This document shows, in pieces, positions 1-7,127 of a stretch of 64,000 bases of DNA. Source of the stretch: an uncultured Clostridia bacterium (GTDB lineage Bacteria; Bacillota; Clostridia; Oscillospirales; Oscillospiraceae); assembly GCA_947170435.1 (NCBI GenBank), contig CAMVTO010000008.1:1-64000 (forward strand), written 5' to 3'. The translations under genes and the position numbers were made by a program. The notes below the pieces were generated by a model. It made no database searches, had not been told where the DNA came from, and saw only the letters and a list, made by a program, of their open reading frames with translations. How positions within the stretch are numbered: position 1 is the stretch's first letter; each line of letters begins with the position of its first letter.

Positions 1-1
1 C

Positions 2-67
2 AAACCATTGGTATTACTGGGTTTTGTCAGATCCTATAATTACACTCCGACCAGAAAGACAGAATAA
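2..67 (+). CDS. possible C-terminal end of a gene entering from the left edge
   Basis: An open frame enters from the window edge and runs 21 codons to a TAA at 65-67. It is followed by two hairpins (58-82 and 110-143), which is where a gene would be expected to end. The residues are not recognisable as any family. It may be chance. Confidence 0.15.
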   Translation, partial: KPLVLLGFVRSYNYTPTRKTE

Positions 68-82
68 AACTACTATTCTGTC
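58..82. terminator. perfect 9-bp inverted repeat
   Basis: GACAGAATA and TATTCTGTC flank a 7-base loop, and a run of A follows. On the minus strand the A run reads as T, but it lies upstream of the hairpin there, so terminator function is uncertain. It may belong to a decayed element. Confidence 0.3.
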
Positions 83-109
83 AAAAAAACGCAGCAACCA
101 TGCGGGTTT

Positions 110-143
110 CAAGGCTGTTTCGGTTCGCACCGAAGCAGCCTTG
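110..143. terminator. hairpin, probable terminator
   Basis: CAAGGCTG and CAGCCTTG flank an inner stem with one mismatch (TTCGGT / ACCGAA), and an AT-rich stretch with short T runs follows on the + strand. It sits just before the fragment mosaic. Confidence 0.45.
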
Positions 144-313
144 AAATTTTACTATTTTCCTGCTGAAAAACCAAACTGGCAGGATTTGAACTCACGACAT
201 AGCAACAAACCAGAAAAATGAGGCGTCGGCGAGACGGTGCGCAGTACCGTCAAACCGGCGCCTTTTTGCTTTCACAACACGGAAAGGGCGCTACGCCCGG
301 AAAGGACAGACAA

Positions 314-415
314 ATGGCAGAGATCAACAAGGAAGCGCGGGACAGCTTCTACAAGGAGCTGACACAACGGTTGACGGCGGAAGGCTACGGTTCAAAGACC
401 GGCGTCAAAAAGGCA
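314..415 (+). pseudogene. N-terminal fragment of an unrecognised gene
   Basis: An ATG at 314 follows a plausible ribosome binding site (GGAAAGGA). It opens a charged, helical-looking sequence beginning M-A-E-I-N-K-E-A-R-D. Its own coding character stops near 415: from 421 the DNA is better explained as a TetR-family C-terminus on the opposite strand, so the rest of the + frame to 508 is antisense reading. I interpret this as the surviving first ~34 codons of a gene cut by a recombination or deletion event. I do not recognise the family. Confidence 0.35.
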
Positions 416-420
416 ACCCG

Positions 421-639
421 TCACAAGAACAGATTGACCATAGTTTTTTTCAAAATTGCAGTAATTTCCTTCGGCGTTTTGTCGACATCCTGTGTCAGCC
501 AGACCTGAATCAAACCATACGCCGCAGAGGCGGTTGTGACAGCGTACAGAAAACCATCTGTACTGTTTCCCTGAAAGTGCTCGGAGATTGCATGCTTATG
601 TGTTGATATGATGTGGCTTATGATCTCAAAACCGTATGC
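421..639 (-). pseudogene. TetR/AcrR-family regulator, C-terminal fragment
   Basis: On the minus strand a frame with a stop at 423-421 is open back to 639 (72 codons) and has no start. Its sequence has the look of a TetR C-terminal ligand-binding domain: an aromatic helix with Y-G-L-I-Q-V-W-L, then D-K-T-P-K-E-I-T-A-I-L-K-K, the usual 'P-E-E-I-A' helix before the end of these repressors. The DNA-binding N-terminus is absent. An in-frame stop at 642-640 coincides with the start of the NTF2-like fragment at 636, so the two remnants abut. Identification rests on pattern recognition alone. Confidence 0.55.
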
Positions 640-1373
640 TCAACGGCTTCAACCGCTGGAACATGGGGTACGACGCATGGGAACACTGGGGCTGTTCACT
701 ATATCACACCGACTCTATTTATAACGTGAACGGCGTTCGCATGACGCTCGGCGAGTACCAGCAGTCTCAGAACGTGGCGCTCAAGAAGATGGACATTCAA
801 ATGGGCAGCTTCAATAACATGATTCTGGTGGACGACTGGATGGCCATTCAGTACGACATTATCACGACCAACCCTGAGACTGGTGAGGCCAAACCGGGTA
901 CAACGATGGAGTTTGCCCGCTTCGGCGATTACGGCGAGTTGGGCGCAAAGGTTGACGAAGGCTGGGGAGGTTCCAGAAACGAAAACTATGCCGGTATGCT
1001 GAACTTCCTGACCAAGGACGAACGCGCCGCGCAGGAGGCTTTCATGCAGGGCTTGATCGACACCGTTCTGCCCGTGACGGATGATCTGGAGGCAAAGTAC
1101 CCCGTGGCGTATCCGACCACCATCGACACGGAACTGGGCAAGCAGATGAAAGCTGCCATTCTCAAGGACTTTGACGCATGGAACAGCGGCTGTGAGGCGT
1201 GGTCTGCATGGGCGGAGGAGTTTTATACAGGCAATGTTATGTATGACTATCGTGGCATGAGGTATGACCTCAACGGGCTGAAGGCCGCCATGCAGGACAT
1301 GGTCGGGCATGAGCAGCGTGTGCGCATCAATAACATTCTTATCAACGCGGCCTGCGCCTGTTGTCCCGCTTGA
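636..1373 (+). pseudogene. tandem NTF2/SnoaL-like protein, truncated at both ends
   Basis: The 245-residue frame holds two related blocks. Residues 5-40 (R-W-N-M-G-Y-D-A-W-E-H-W) recur around residues 180-215 (D-A-W-N-S-G-C-E-A-W-S-A-W), each followed by a Y-N-V/Y-D-Y, N-G-V-R/R-G-M-R and L-G-E-Y/L-N-G-L series. This resembles SnoaL/NTF2-fold polyketide-cyclase-like domains. The first block is complete and continues with N-N-M-I-L-V-D-D-W. The second ends abruptly after N-N-I-L-I-N with a cysteine-rich nonsense tail. No ribosome binding site precedes the ATG and the start coincides with the TetR fragment boundary. It is likely a broken gene; any enzymatic role is unknown. Confidence 0.5.
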
Positions 1374-1400
1374 AGGATAGGTTTTGTTGGGCGGCGAAGA

Positions 1401-1435
1401 TTCTAATGTTCCTCTAATCTTCTTCTGTTAGCATG
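1401..1435 (+). promoter_or_regulatory. 11-bp phased direct repeats upstream of the Na/Pi transporter
   Basis: Three consecutive 11-base units, TTCTAATGTTC (1401), CTCTAATCTTC (1412) and TTCTGTTAGCA (1423), precede the transporter. An 11-bp period is typical of OmpR/PhoB-type response-regulator sites. The same motif occurs at 3260-3281. The regulator is inferred, not shown. Confidence 0.5.
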
Positions 1436-1454
1436 ACACGGTGTAAATATCACT

Positions 1455-1506
1455 GAGAAAGCGAGCCCTCTTTTCTTCCACGGATGCGGAGAGGGTTCGC
1501 TTTCTC
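1455..1506 (+). promoter_or_regulatory. leader hairpin directly before the transporter ribosome binding site
   Basis: A 16-bp stem (GAGAAAGCGAGCCCTC paired with GAGGGTTCGCTTTCTC, one G-U) closes a 20-base loop. It ends 2 bases before the GGAGG of the next gene. No T tract follows, so it looks like an mRNA leader structure rather than an intrinsic terminator. Confidence 0.45.
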
Positions 1507-1518
1507 GCGGAGGTACAA

Positions 1519-3201
1519 ATGAACCAAACATCCATTCTGGCGGCGGTGCTGACGCTGCTCGCGGGCATCGGCGTGTTCCTCGTCGCCTGCTCCACGATGA
1601 GCTCCAATCTGGAGGCGGCGGGCAGCAGCAAGCTCAAGGAGCTGTTTTCCAAGGCGTCCGGCAGCCGATTGCTGGGCGTCGGCATCGGCGCGCTCGGCAC
1701 CGCTGCCATTCAAAGCTCCGGCGCGACGACGGTCATGGTGATCGGCTTCGTCAACGCGGGCATCCTCTCGCTGCGTCAGGCGGCGACCGTCATCTATGGC
1801 GCGAACATCGGTACGACCATCACCGGCCAGATCGTGGCGCTGGGCATGTTCGGCAAAAGCGCGATCTCCACTACGGTGTTGTTCTCCGCCCTCGCGGGAG
1901 TCGGCGCGTTCCTCGCCATGTTCGGCAAGGCGCAGCGGTGGAAAACGCTGGGCGGCATCCTCACCGGCTTCGGGATGCTGTTCGTGGGCCTTGACATCAT
2001 GAGCGGGGCGATGGAATCCTTCGCGCAGCAGGACGCCGTGATCGCGTTTCTTGCCCGCATTGACAACGCGCTTTTGCTGGTGGCGCTCGGCGCGATCCTG
2101 ACGGCGATCATCCAAAGCTCGTCTGTCATGACCTCCATCGCCATCACCATGGTGGTTTCCGGGCTCATCACGCTGGATCAGGGTATCTTCCTCACCATGG
2201 GCTCCAACATCGGCTCCTGCGTCGTCGCCATCCTCGCGGGCTTTTCCAGCTCACTGAACGCGAAGCGCACGGCGATGATCCATCTGACCTTCAACGTGCT
2301 GGGCGTGATCCTGTTTCTGCTCCTCGCGGCGGGGATCCGGCTCGCCACGGCGGGCGCGCTGAGCATGGGCGCGCTGTTTGCCGCCGCCCTCCCCGGCGCG
2401 CCGCAGACGCAGCTCGCCATGTTCCACACGGTGTTCAACGTGCTCACCGTCGTGCTGGTGCTGCCGCTGACCGACCTTCTGGTGCGGTATGTGGAGCGGC
2501 TGTTCCCCGAGCCGAAGGAACCGCGCCGAACCGGAAACGAGCCGAGACTCTACTATCTGGACGAGCACATGCTCCGCACACCGGCGATCGCCGTCGGGCA
2601 GCTCAAGCGTGAGATCGAGAACATGGCGGACATCGCCATGCGCAACTTCTCCCTTGCGCTGGATATGATCTGCTCGCTGGATTACGCGGCGATCGAGGAG
2701 TTTCGCGGCAACGAGGAAGAGCTGAACTATCTGAACAAAGAGCTGGTGCGCTACGCCGTCAAGCTGTCGGACAAGCGGCTCGCCCGCCGTGACCGCCTCT
2801 ATCTGACCTCCACCTTCCGCACCGTTTCGGACTTGGAGCGCGTCGGCGATTACGCGGAGAACATCGTCGAATACGCCGACAGCCTCCGCGCCGCAAACGA
2901 TCATTTCTCGGCGGAGGCGGTCGCGGAGATCGGTACGCTCAAGGGGCTTGTGGAGTCGCTGTTCCAACACGTCGTCAAAGCCTATGACAAGTCGGATCTA
3001 AAAGAGCTTTCCCTTGCCGATGCAGTGGAGGATCAGGTGGACGCATTTACCGCGCGCATGGCGGACAACCACGTCCGACGCTTGACGGACGGCGTCTGCA
3101 CACCGAATGCCGGCGCGCAGTATTTGGAGCTTTCCTCCGACGCGGAGCGCGTGGCGGATCACCTGATCAATGTTGCGACAACCATTCGGAAATACAAATA
3201 A
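1519..3201 (+). CDS. Na/Pi cotransporter family protein with PhoU-like C-terminus
   Basis: This 560-residue membrane protein probably imports or exports phosphate coupled to sodium. It carries the two inverted-repeat signatures of the Na/Pi (NptA/YjbB) family: Q-S-S-G-A-T-T-V near residue 57 and Q-S-S-S-V-M-T-S near residue 199. About eight to nine hydrophobic segments fill residues 1-330. A cytosolic all-helical PhoU-like domain occupies roughly 350-555, including the L-E-R-V-G-D-Y-A-E-N motif. GGAGG at 1509-1513 supports the ATG. It is a single-gene unit behind phased 11-bp repeats and a leader hairpin. Substrate assignment is by family only. Confidence 0.9.
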   Translation: MNQTSILAAVLTLLAGIGVFLVACSTMSSNLEAAGSSKLKELFSKASGSRLLGVGIGALGTAAIQSSGATTVMVIGFVNAGILSLRQAATVIYGANIGTTITGQIVALGMFGKSAISTTVLFSALAGVGAFLAMFGKAQRWKTLGGILTGFGMLFVGLDIMSGAMESFAQQDAVIAFLARIDNALLLVALGAILTAIIQSSSVMTSIAITMVVSGLITLDQGIFLTMGSNIGSCVVAILAGFSSSLNAKRTAMIHLTFNVLGVILFLLLAAGIRLATAGALSMGALFAAALPGAPQTQLAMFHTVFNVLTVVLVLPLTDLLVRYVERLFPEPKEPRRTGNEPRLYYLDEHMLRTPAIAVGQLKREIENMADIAMRNFSLALDMICSLDYAAIEEFRGNEEELNYLNKELVRYAVKLSDKRLARRDRLYLTSTFRTVSDLERVGDYAENIVEYADSLRAANDHFSAEAVAEIGTLKGLVESLFQHVVKAYDKSDLKELSLADAVEDQVDAFTARMADNHVRRLTDGVCTPNAGAQYLELSSDAERVADHLINVATTIRKYK

Positions 3202-3259
3202 CGGTAACTTGCGGCGCTCGGCGGAGCGCCGCTTTTGCGTTCACAATTTGTTTTCTCTT

Positions 3260-3293
3260 TTCTAATCCTGTTCTGATATTCGCCTGCTATGCT
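3260..3293 (+). promoter_or_regulatory. phased repeats and -10 element of the envelope operon
   Basis: TTCTAATCCTG (3260) and TTCTGATATTC (3271) are 11-base direct repeats matching those at 1401-1433. TATGCT at 3288-3293 is a possible -10, seven bases after the repeats. No good -35 is visible, which fits activator-dependent transcription. Confidence 0.5.
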
Positions 3294-3341
3294 TACGCTG
3301 AACACAGGGGGAAGCCCCTGATCAAAGAGGTGAATATCGAA

Positions 3342-4382
3342 ATGAATACAAAACGCATCGCGCTGATCCCCGCCTACGAGCCGGACGAACGGCTTGTTGC
3401 CTTGGCGGAGGAACTGGAGCGCGAAGACTTTGCGGTTGTAGTTGTCAACGACGGCAGCGGCGCGGACAGCGCGGACGTGTTCCGCGAAGCGGCACGCTGG
3501 GCGCAGGTGCTGACGCATCCCCACAACCGGGGCAAGGGCGCGGCGCTCAAAACCGGACTGCAATACATTGCGGCACATTTTGACGCGCCCTATACCGTGG
3601 TCACGGCGGACGCGGACGGCCAGCACAAGACGAATGATGTTCTGCGCGTCTGCGCCGAGGCGGAGTCGCACTCGGACAGCCTCGTGCTGGGAAGCCGCGG
3701 CTTCGACGGCGACGTGCCGCTGCGCAGCCGTTTCGGCAACGCGGTCACTCGCTGCGTCTACCGGCTGTGCAGCGGGGTGAAGGTTTACGACACCCAAACG
3801 GGCCTGCGCGCCTTTTCCGACGCGCTGACGCCGGCGCTGCTGGATATCGAGGGGGATCGCTACGAATATGAGATGAACGTGCTGATGGCGTTTGCGCGGC
3901 AAAAGCGGCCGATCCGGGAGGTGCGCATCGAGACGGTGTATCTTGAGGGCAATGCCTCGTCCCACTTCGACACGCTGCGGGACTCCTGGCGCATCTATCG
4001 CAATATTCTGAAATTCTCCGCCGCGTCGCTGTGCGGCTTTGCTGTGGACTATACGCTGTTCTGCGCGCTGAGCGCCGCTACGGGGCTGACGGCGGCGTCC
4101 AATGTTGCCGCACGGCTGGTCAGCGCCGCGGTGAACTTTACCCTCAACCGGCGCATGGTCTTTCACAGCGACGCGCCGGCGGGGCGCTCGGCGGCGCAGT
4201 ACGCGGCGCTGGCGGCGGCGATCCTGCTCGCCAACACGGCGCTGCTGGAAGCGCTGAGCGCGGCAGGGCTTGCCGCGTGGCTCGCCAAGCTGCTCACGGA
4301 GCTGGCGCTGTTTTCCGCCAGCTATCTGGCGCAGAGCAAATGGATTTTCAAAAAGGAGCGTGTACAGTATGAAAAAGCATAA
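3342..4382 (+). CDS. GT2 glycosyltransferase fused to a GtrA-like membrane domain
   Basis: Residues 1-220 form a GT-A glycosyltransferase of the dolichyl/polyprenyl-phosphate sugar synthase type: P-A-Y-E-P near the start, V-V-N-D-G-S-G, N-R-G-K-G-A-A-L-K and the metal-binding D-A-D-G-Q-H. Residues 225-340 are a four-helix GtrA-like domain with N-F-T-L-N-R-R and a terminal Q-S-K-W-I-F. The likely role is making and flipping a lipid-linked sugar for envelope decoration. AGAGGTG at 3326-3332, 9 bases upstream, favours the ATG at 3342 over an in-frame GTG at 3330 that overlaps it. First gene of an operon running to the histidine kinase at 8497. Confidence 0.88.
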   Translation: MNTKRIALIPAYEPDERLVALAEELEREDFAVVVVNDGSGADSADVFREAARWAQVLTHPHNRGKGAALKTGLQYIAAHFDAPYTVVTADADGQHKTNDVLRVCAEAESHSDSLVLGSRGFDGDVPLRSRFGNAVTRCVYRLCSGVKVYDTQTGLRAFSDALTPALLDIEGDRYEYEMNVLMAFARQKRPIREVRIETVYLEGNASSHFDTLRDSWRIYRNILKFSAASLCGFAVDYTLFCALSAATGLTAASNVAARLVSAAVNFTLNRRMVFHSDAPAGRSAAQYAALAAAILLANTALLEALSAAGLAAWLAKLLTELALFSASYLAQSKWIFKKERVQYEKA

Positions 4383-5445
4383 ATGGGCGCTGGGCTTCAG
4401 CGCGTGCCTGCTGGCGTTCACGGTATTCCTCTCGCTGGATACCTTCGTGCTATCCAGCGCGTATCAGGAAAACGCCACGCAGATGAATACAGCGATGTTT
4501 GAGAGCGTAACGAGCGAAAAATCCGACGAGGATACGCAACAACCCGAAGCGGCGGCGGAGGACGCCGCGGACGCGGCGGAGCCGCAGGCAGAAACAGCGC
4601 CGCAAGAGAACACGGAAAACTCCGGCAAGAAGCACAAAGCCCGCAAGACGAGCGCGGAGGAACCTGTTCAGGAAACCTCGCAAGCACCCGTGGAAAGCTC
4701 TCCCGCCGTCTCCGCCGACAGCGCGGACGCGCGGACGTATCAGGATGAGAACGTCAGCGTCACGCTGACGGAGCAGACGGTGAACGGCACCGCCGTCTAC
4801 GTGGCGGACGTGCAGCTTTCCTCGGCGGAATATCTCAAAACCGCCTTTGCAAGCGACACCTACGGCAAGAACGTCACGGCGAAAACCTCCGCCATCGCGG
4901 CGGCGCATGACGCGATCCTCGCCATCAACGGAGACTACTATGGCGCAAGAGAGCGGGGATACGTCATCCGCAACGGCATCGTCTACCGTGACAGCGCCGA
5001 CAGCGCCGACGTGCTGTGCGTCTACGCGGACGGGACGATGGAGATCGTCGATCCCGAGACGGTCACGGCGCAGGAACTGGTCGAGCGCGGCGTGTGGCAG
5101 GCGTTCTCCTTCGGCCCCGCGCTGGTGGAGGACGGCTCAGTCAGCGTTTCCGAGGGCGACGAGGTCGGAAAGGCGAAGGCCAGCAATCCCCGCACCGCCA
5201 TCGGCATGATTGACCCGCTGCACTATGTCTTTGTGGTCAGCGACGGGCGCACCGACGAGAGCGAGGGCTTGTCCCTCTATGAGCTGGCGCAGTTCATGCG
5301 GACGCTGGGCGTGGAGACCGCCTACAATCTCGACGGCGGCGGCTCGTCCACCATGGTCTTTCAGGGCGAGGTCGTCAACAACCCCACGACCTCCGGCAAC
5401 AGCATCAAAGAGAGAGGAGTGAGCGACATTGTTTACATCGGATGA
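4369..5445 (+). CDS. exported phosphodiester glycosidase (NAGPA-like) family protein
   Basis: A 358-residue protein with an N-terminal membrane anchor (residues 6-28), an Ala/Glu-rich linker (about 40-125) and a NAGPA-like catalytic domain (about 130-358). Family marks are I-N-G-D-Y-Y, F-G-P-A-L-V, N-P-R-T-A-I-G and Y-N-L-D-G-G-G-S-S-T-M. Relatives cleave sugar phosphodiesters such as those on wall polymers or exopolysaccharides. The ATG at 4369 has AGGAG at 4354-4358 and overlaps the glycosyltransferase gene by 14 bases, implying coupled translation. The substrate is unknown. Confidence 0.85.
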   Translation: MKKHKWALGFSACLLAFTVFLSLDTFVLSSAYQENATQMNTAMFESVTSEKSDEDTQQPEAAAEDAADAAEPQAETAPQENTENSGKKHKARKTSAEEPVQETSQAPVESSPAVSADSADARTYQDENVSVTLTEQTVNGTAVYVADVQLSSAEYLKTAFASDTYGKNVTAKTSAIAAAHDAILAINGDYYGARERGYVIRNGIVYRDSADSADVLCVYADGTMEIVDPETVTAQELVERGVWQAFSFGPALVEDGSVSVSEGDEVGKAKASNPRTAIGMIDPLHYVFVVSDGRTDESEGLSLYELAQFMRTLGVETAYNLDGGGSSTMVFQGEVVNNPTTSGNSIKERGVSDIVYIG

Positions 5446-5857
5446 ACACACGGTTTCCCTGCTCAAAACGGCGCTGGCGCACCTGTGCGCCGCCGTGTTC
5501 TGCGCCTTCTTCGGCGCGGTGTACGAACGCTTCAGCCATGAGGTATATTCGTATTGGATGCTCTACGCTTTCGCGCTGCCCCTGACGCTGGGCGCGCTGC
5601 CTCTGCTGAGTCTGGCGCTGTGGGGACGGACGCTCCCGGGGCGGGTGTCCCTCTGGCTGTGGAACGCCGGCATTGCCGCGCTGACCGTTGGCTGCATTTT
5701 CCGCGGCGTGCTGGAGATTTACGGCACCACCAACCGCCTGTGGGCGGCATACCCCATCGTGGGCGGCGCACTGCTGGCACTTGGGCTGGCTTCCTACCTC
5801 CTGTTCGGCTGGAAACGCAAAACGGAACGTGAAATCACGGTTCTGCCCGCGGCATAG
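5429..5857 (+). CDS. small four-helix membrane protein, unknown function
   Basis: 142 residues with hydrophobic segments near 15-35, 45-65, 78-98 and 105-125 and a basic C-terminus. I do not recognise a family. The start is a TTG at 5429 with AGGAG at 5415-5419; the gene overlaps the end of the preceding gene by 17 bases in another frame. Its place between the glycosidase and the PAP2 phosphatase suggests an accessory part in the same envelope pathway. Confidence 0.7.
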   Translation: MFTSDEHTVSLLKTALAHLCAAVFCAFFGAVYERFSHEVYSYWMLYAFALPLTLGALPLLSLALWGRTLPGRVSLWLWNAGIAALTVGCIFRGVLEIYGTTNRLWAAYPIVGGALLALGLASYLLFGWKRKTEREITVLPAA

Positions 5858-5869
5858 TGAGGCGCGAAG

Positions 5870-6430
5870 ATGATCCAAACGCTGGATTTTGCGGTTCTTG
5901 ACCGGATACAGGCGTACTGCCGCTGTGAGCTGCTTGACATGCTGATGCCGAAGCTCACGCTGCTGGGCGAATACGGCGCGCTGTGGATCGCGCTTGCGCT
6001 CATCCTGCTTCTGCGCAAGCGCACACGCCAAAGCGGATTGGCGCTTTCCGCGGGGCTGCTGGGCAGCCTCTTGATTGGGAACCTGCTGCTCAAGCCCTTG
6101 ATCGCGCGGCCGCGTCCATGCTGGATCAACGAGAGCGCGGAACTGCTGGTCGCTGCGCCGCAGGACTACTCTTTCCCGTCAGGGCACACGCTTTCCTGCT
6201 TTATTGCCGCGACGGTGCTGCTGCGCTATGATCGCCGGCTGGGCATCCCCGCGCTCGCCATTGCATGCGTTGTTGCCTTTTCCCGGCTGTATCTCTATGT
6301 TCACTTTCCTTCGGACGTGCTGGCGGGAGCGGCGCTTGGCGTGGTGATCGGCTGCTTTGCCGCATGGCTGACCGATCGGGTGTATGCCAGACGCTTGACG
6401 CGGGAGGAAGAAGCCCCTATAATTTTGTAA
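5870..6430 (+). CDS. PAP2-family membrane phosphatase
   Basis: A 186-residue integral membrane lipid phosphatase. All three PAP2 motifs are present: K-x6-R-P (K-P-L-I-A-R-P-R-P, about residues 71-79), P-S-G-H (about 103-106) and S-R-x5-H-x3-D (about 140-152). Neighbouring glycosyltransferase and glycosidase genes suggest it recycles undecaprenyl pyrophosphate or a similar lipid carrier. It is 12 bases downstream of the small membrane protein. Phosphatidylglycerophosphate phosphatase activity is an alternative. Confidence 0.88.
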   Translation: MIQTLDFAVLDRIQAYCRCELLDMLMPKLTLLGEYGALWIALALILLLRKRTRQSGLALSAGLLGSLLIGNLLLKPLIARPRPCWINESAELLVAAPQDYSFPSGHTLSCFIAATVLLRYDRRLGIPALAIACVVAFSRLYLYVHFPSDVLAGAALGVVIGCFAAWLTDRVYARRLTREEEAPIIL

Positions 6431-6452
6431 AAAGCCGAGGGAGGCGAGTGCG

Positions 6453-7127
6453 ATGAAGCTGCTGATTGCCGAGGATGACGCGGATCTCAACGAGATCATT
6501 GTCAAAAAGCTGCGCGCCGAGGGTTTTGATGTGGATGCCTGCTTTGACGGCGAGGCGGCGCTGGAGCATATGCTTTACGCCGACTACGATGTGGCGGTGC
6601 TGGACATTATGATGCCGGTGCTGGACGGCGTAGAAGCGGTGCGCAGGCTCCGCGCCGCAGGAAATGCCACGCCGGTCATCTTCCTTACCGCGCGGGACGC
6701 CGTCGCCGACAAGGTGGATGGGCTGGACGCGGGCGCCAACGATTATGTGGTCAAGCCCTTTTCCTTTGACGAGCTGATCGCCCGCATCCGCGCGGTAGCG
6801 CGCACAGCGTCCGGCAATCCCTCCGCGCATCTGGCGTTGGATGATCTGACCCTCGATCTGCAGAGCCATATCGTCCGGCGCGGCGGTGAGGAGATCACGC
6901 TCACCGGCAAGGAATACGCGCTGCTGGAATACCTGCTCATCAACCGGGGCAGTATTCTCAGCCGTGAGAAGATCGTCAGCCACGTCTGGGGCTACGACTA
7001 TGAGGGAGGGCTGAACGTCGTGGACGTGTATATGAACTACCTGCGCAGGAAGCTCGACGAGGGTCATGACAGGAAGCTCATCCATACTGTGCGCGGCATG
7101 GGCTACGTCATGCGGGAGGCAACATGA
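6453..7127 (+). CDS. OmpR/PhoB-family response regulator
   Basis: A 224-residue two-component regulator. The receiver domain covers residues 1-115 with acidic pair E7/D8/D9, phosphoacceptor D51 in V-A-V-L-D-I-M-M-P, the L-T-A-R-D segment and K in V-V-K-P-F. The winged-helix DNA-binding domain covers about 130-222 (L-T-G-K-E-Y-A-L-L-E-Y-L; V-V-D-V-Y-M-N-Y-L-R-R-K). Such regulators bind 10-11-bp phased repeats, so the sites at 1401 and 3260 are candidate targets. The gene overlaps the kinase gene by 4 bases (ATGA). Confidence 0.95.
   Translation: MKLLIAEDDADLNEIIVKKLRAEGFDVDACFDGEAALEHMLYADYDVAVLDIMMPVLDGVEAVRRLRAAGNATPVIFLTARDAVADKVDGLDAGANDYVVKPFSFDELIARIRAVARTASGNPSAHLALDDLTLDLQSHIVRRGGEEITLTGKEYALLEYLLINRGSILSREKIVSHVWGYDYEGGLNVVDVYMNYLRRKLDEGHDRKLIHTVRGMGYVMREAT

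Noticed and set aside
179..195. T-arm-like sequence on the minus strand (GTGAG-TTCAAAT-CCTGC)
   Set aside because: The stem has one mismatch and two wobble pairs, no CCA follows, and no other tRNA part is found, so I do not annotate it as an RNA gene. It is mentioned only beside the 14.6 kb remnant.
24..221. 65-codon open frame on the + strand
   Set aside because: It crosses a terminator-like hairpin, has no ribosome binding site and no recognisable protein features.
699..1310. Long minus-strand frame opposite the NTF2-like fragment
   Set aside because: It is the antisense of a better-supported sequence; long antisense frames are common in GC-rich DNA.
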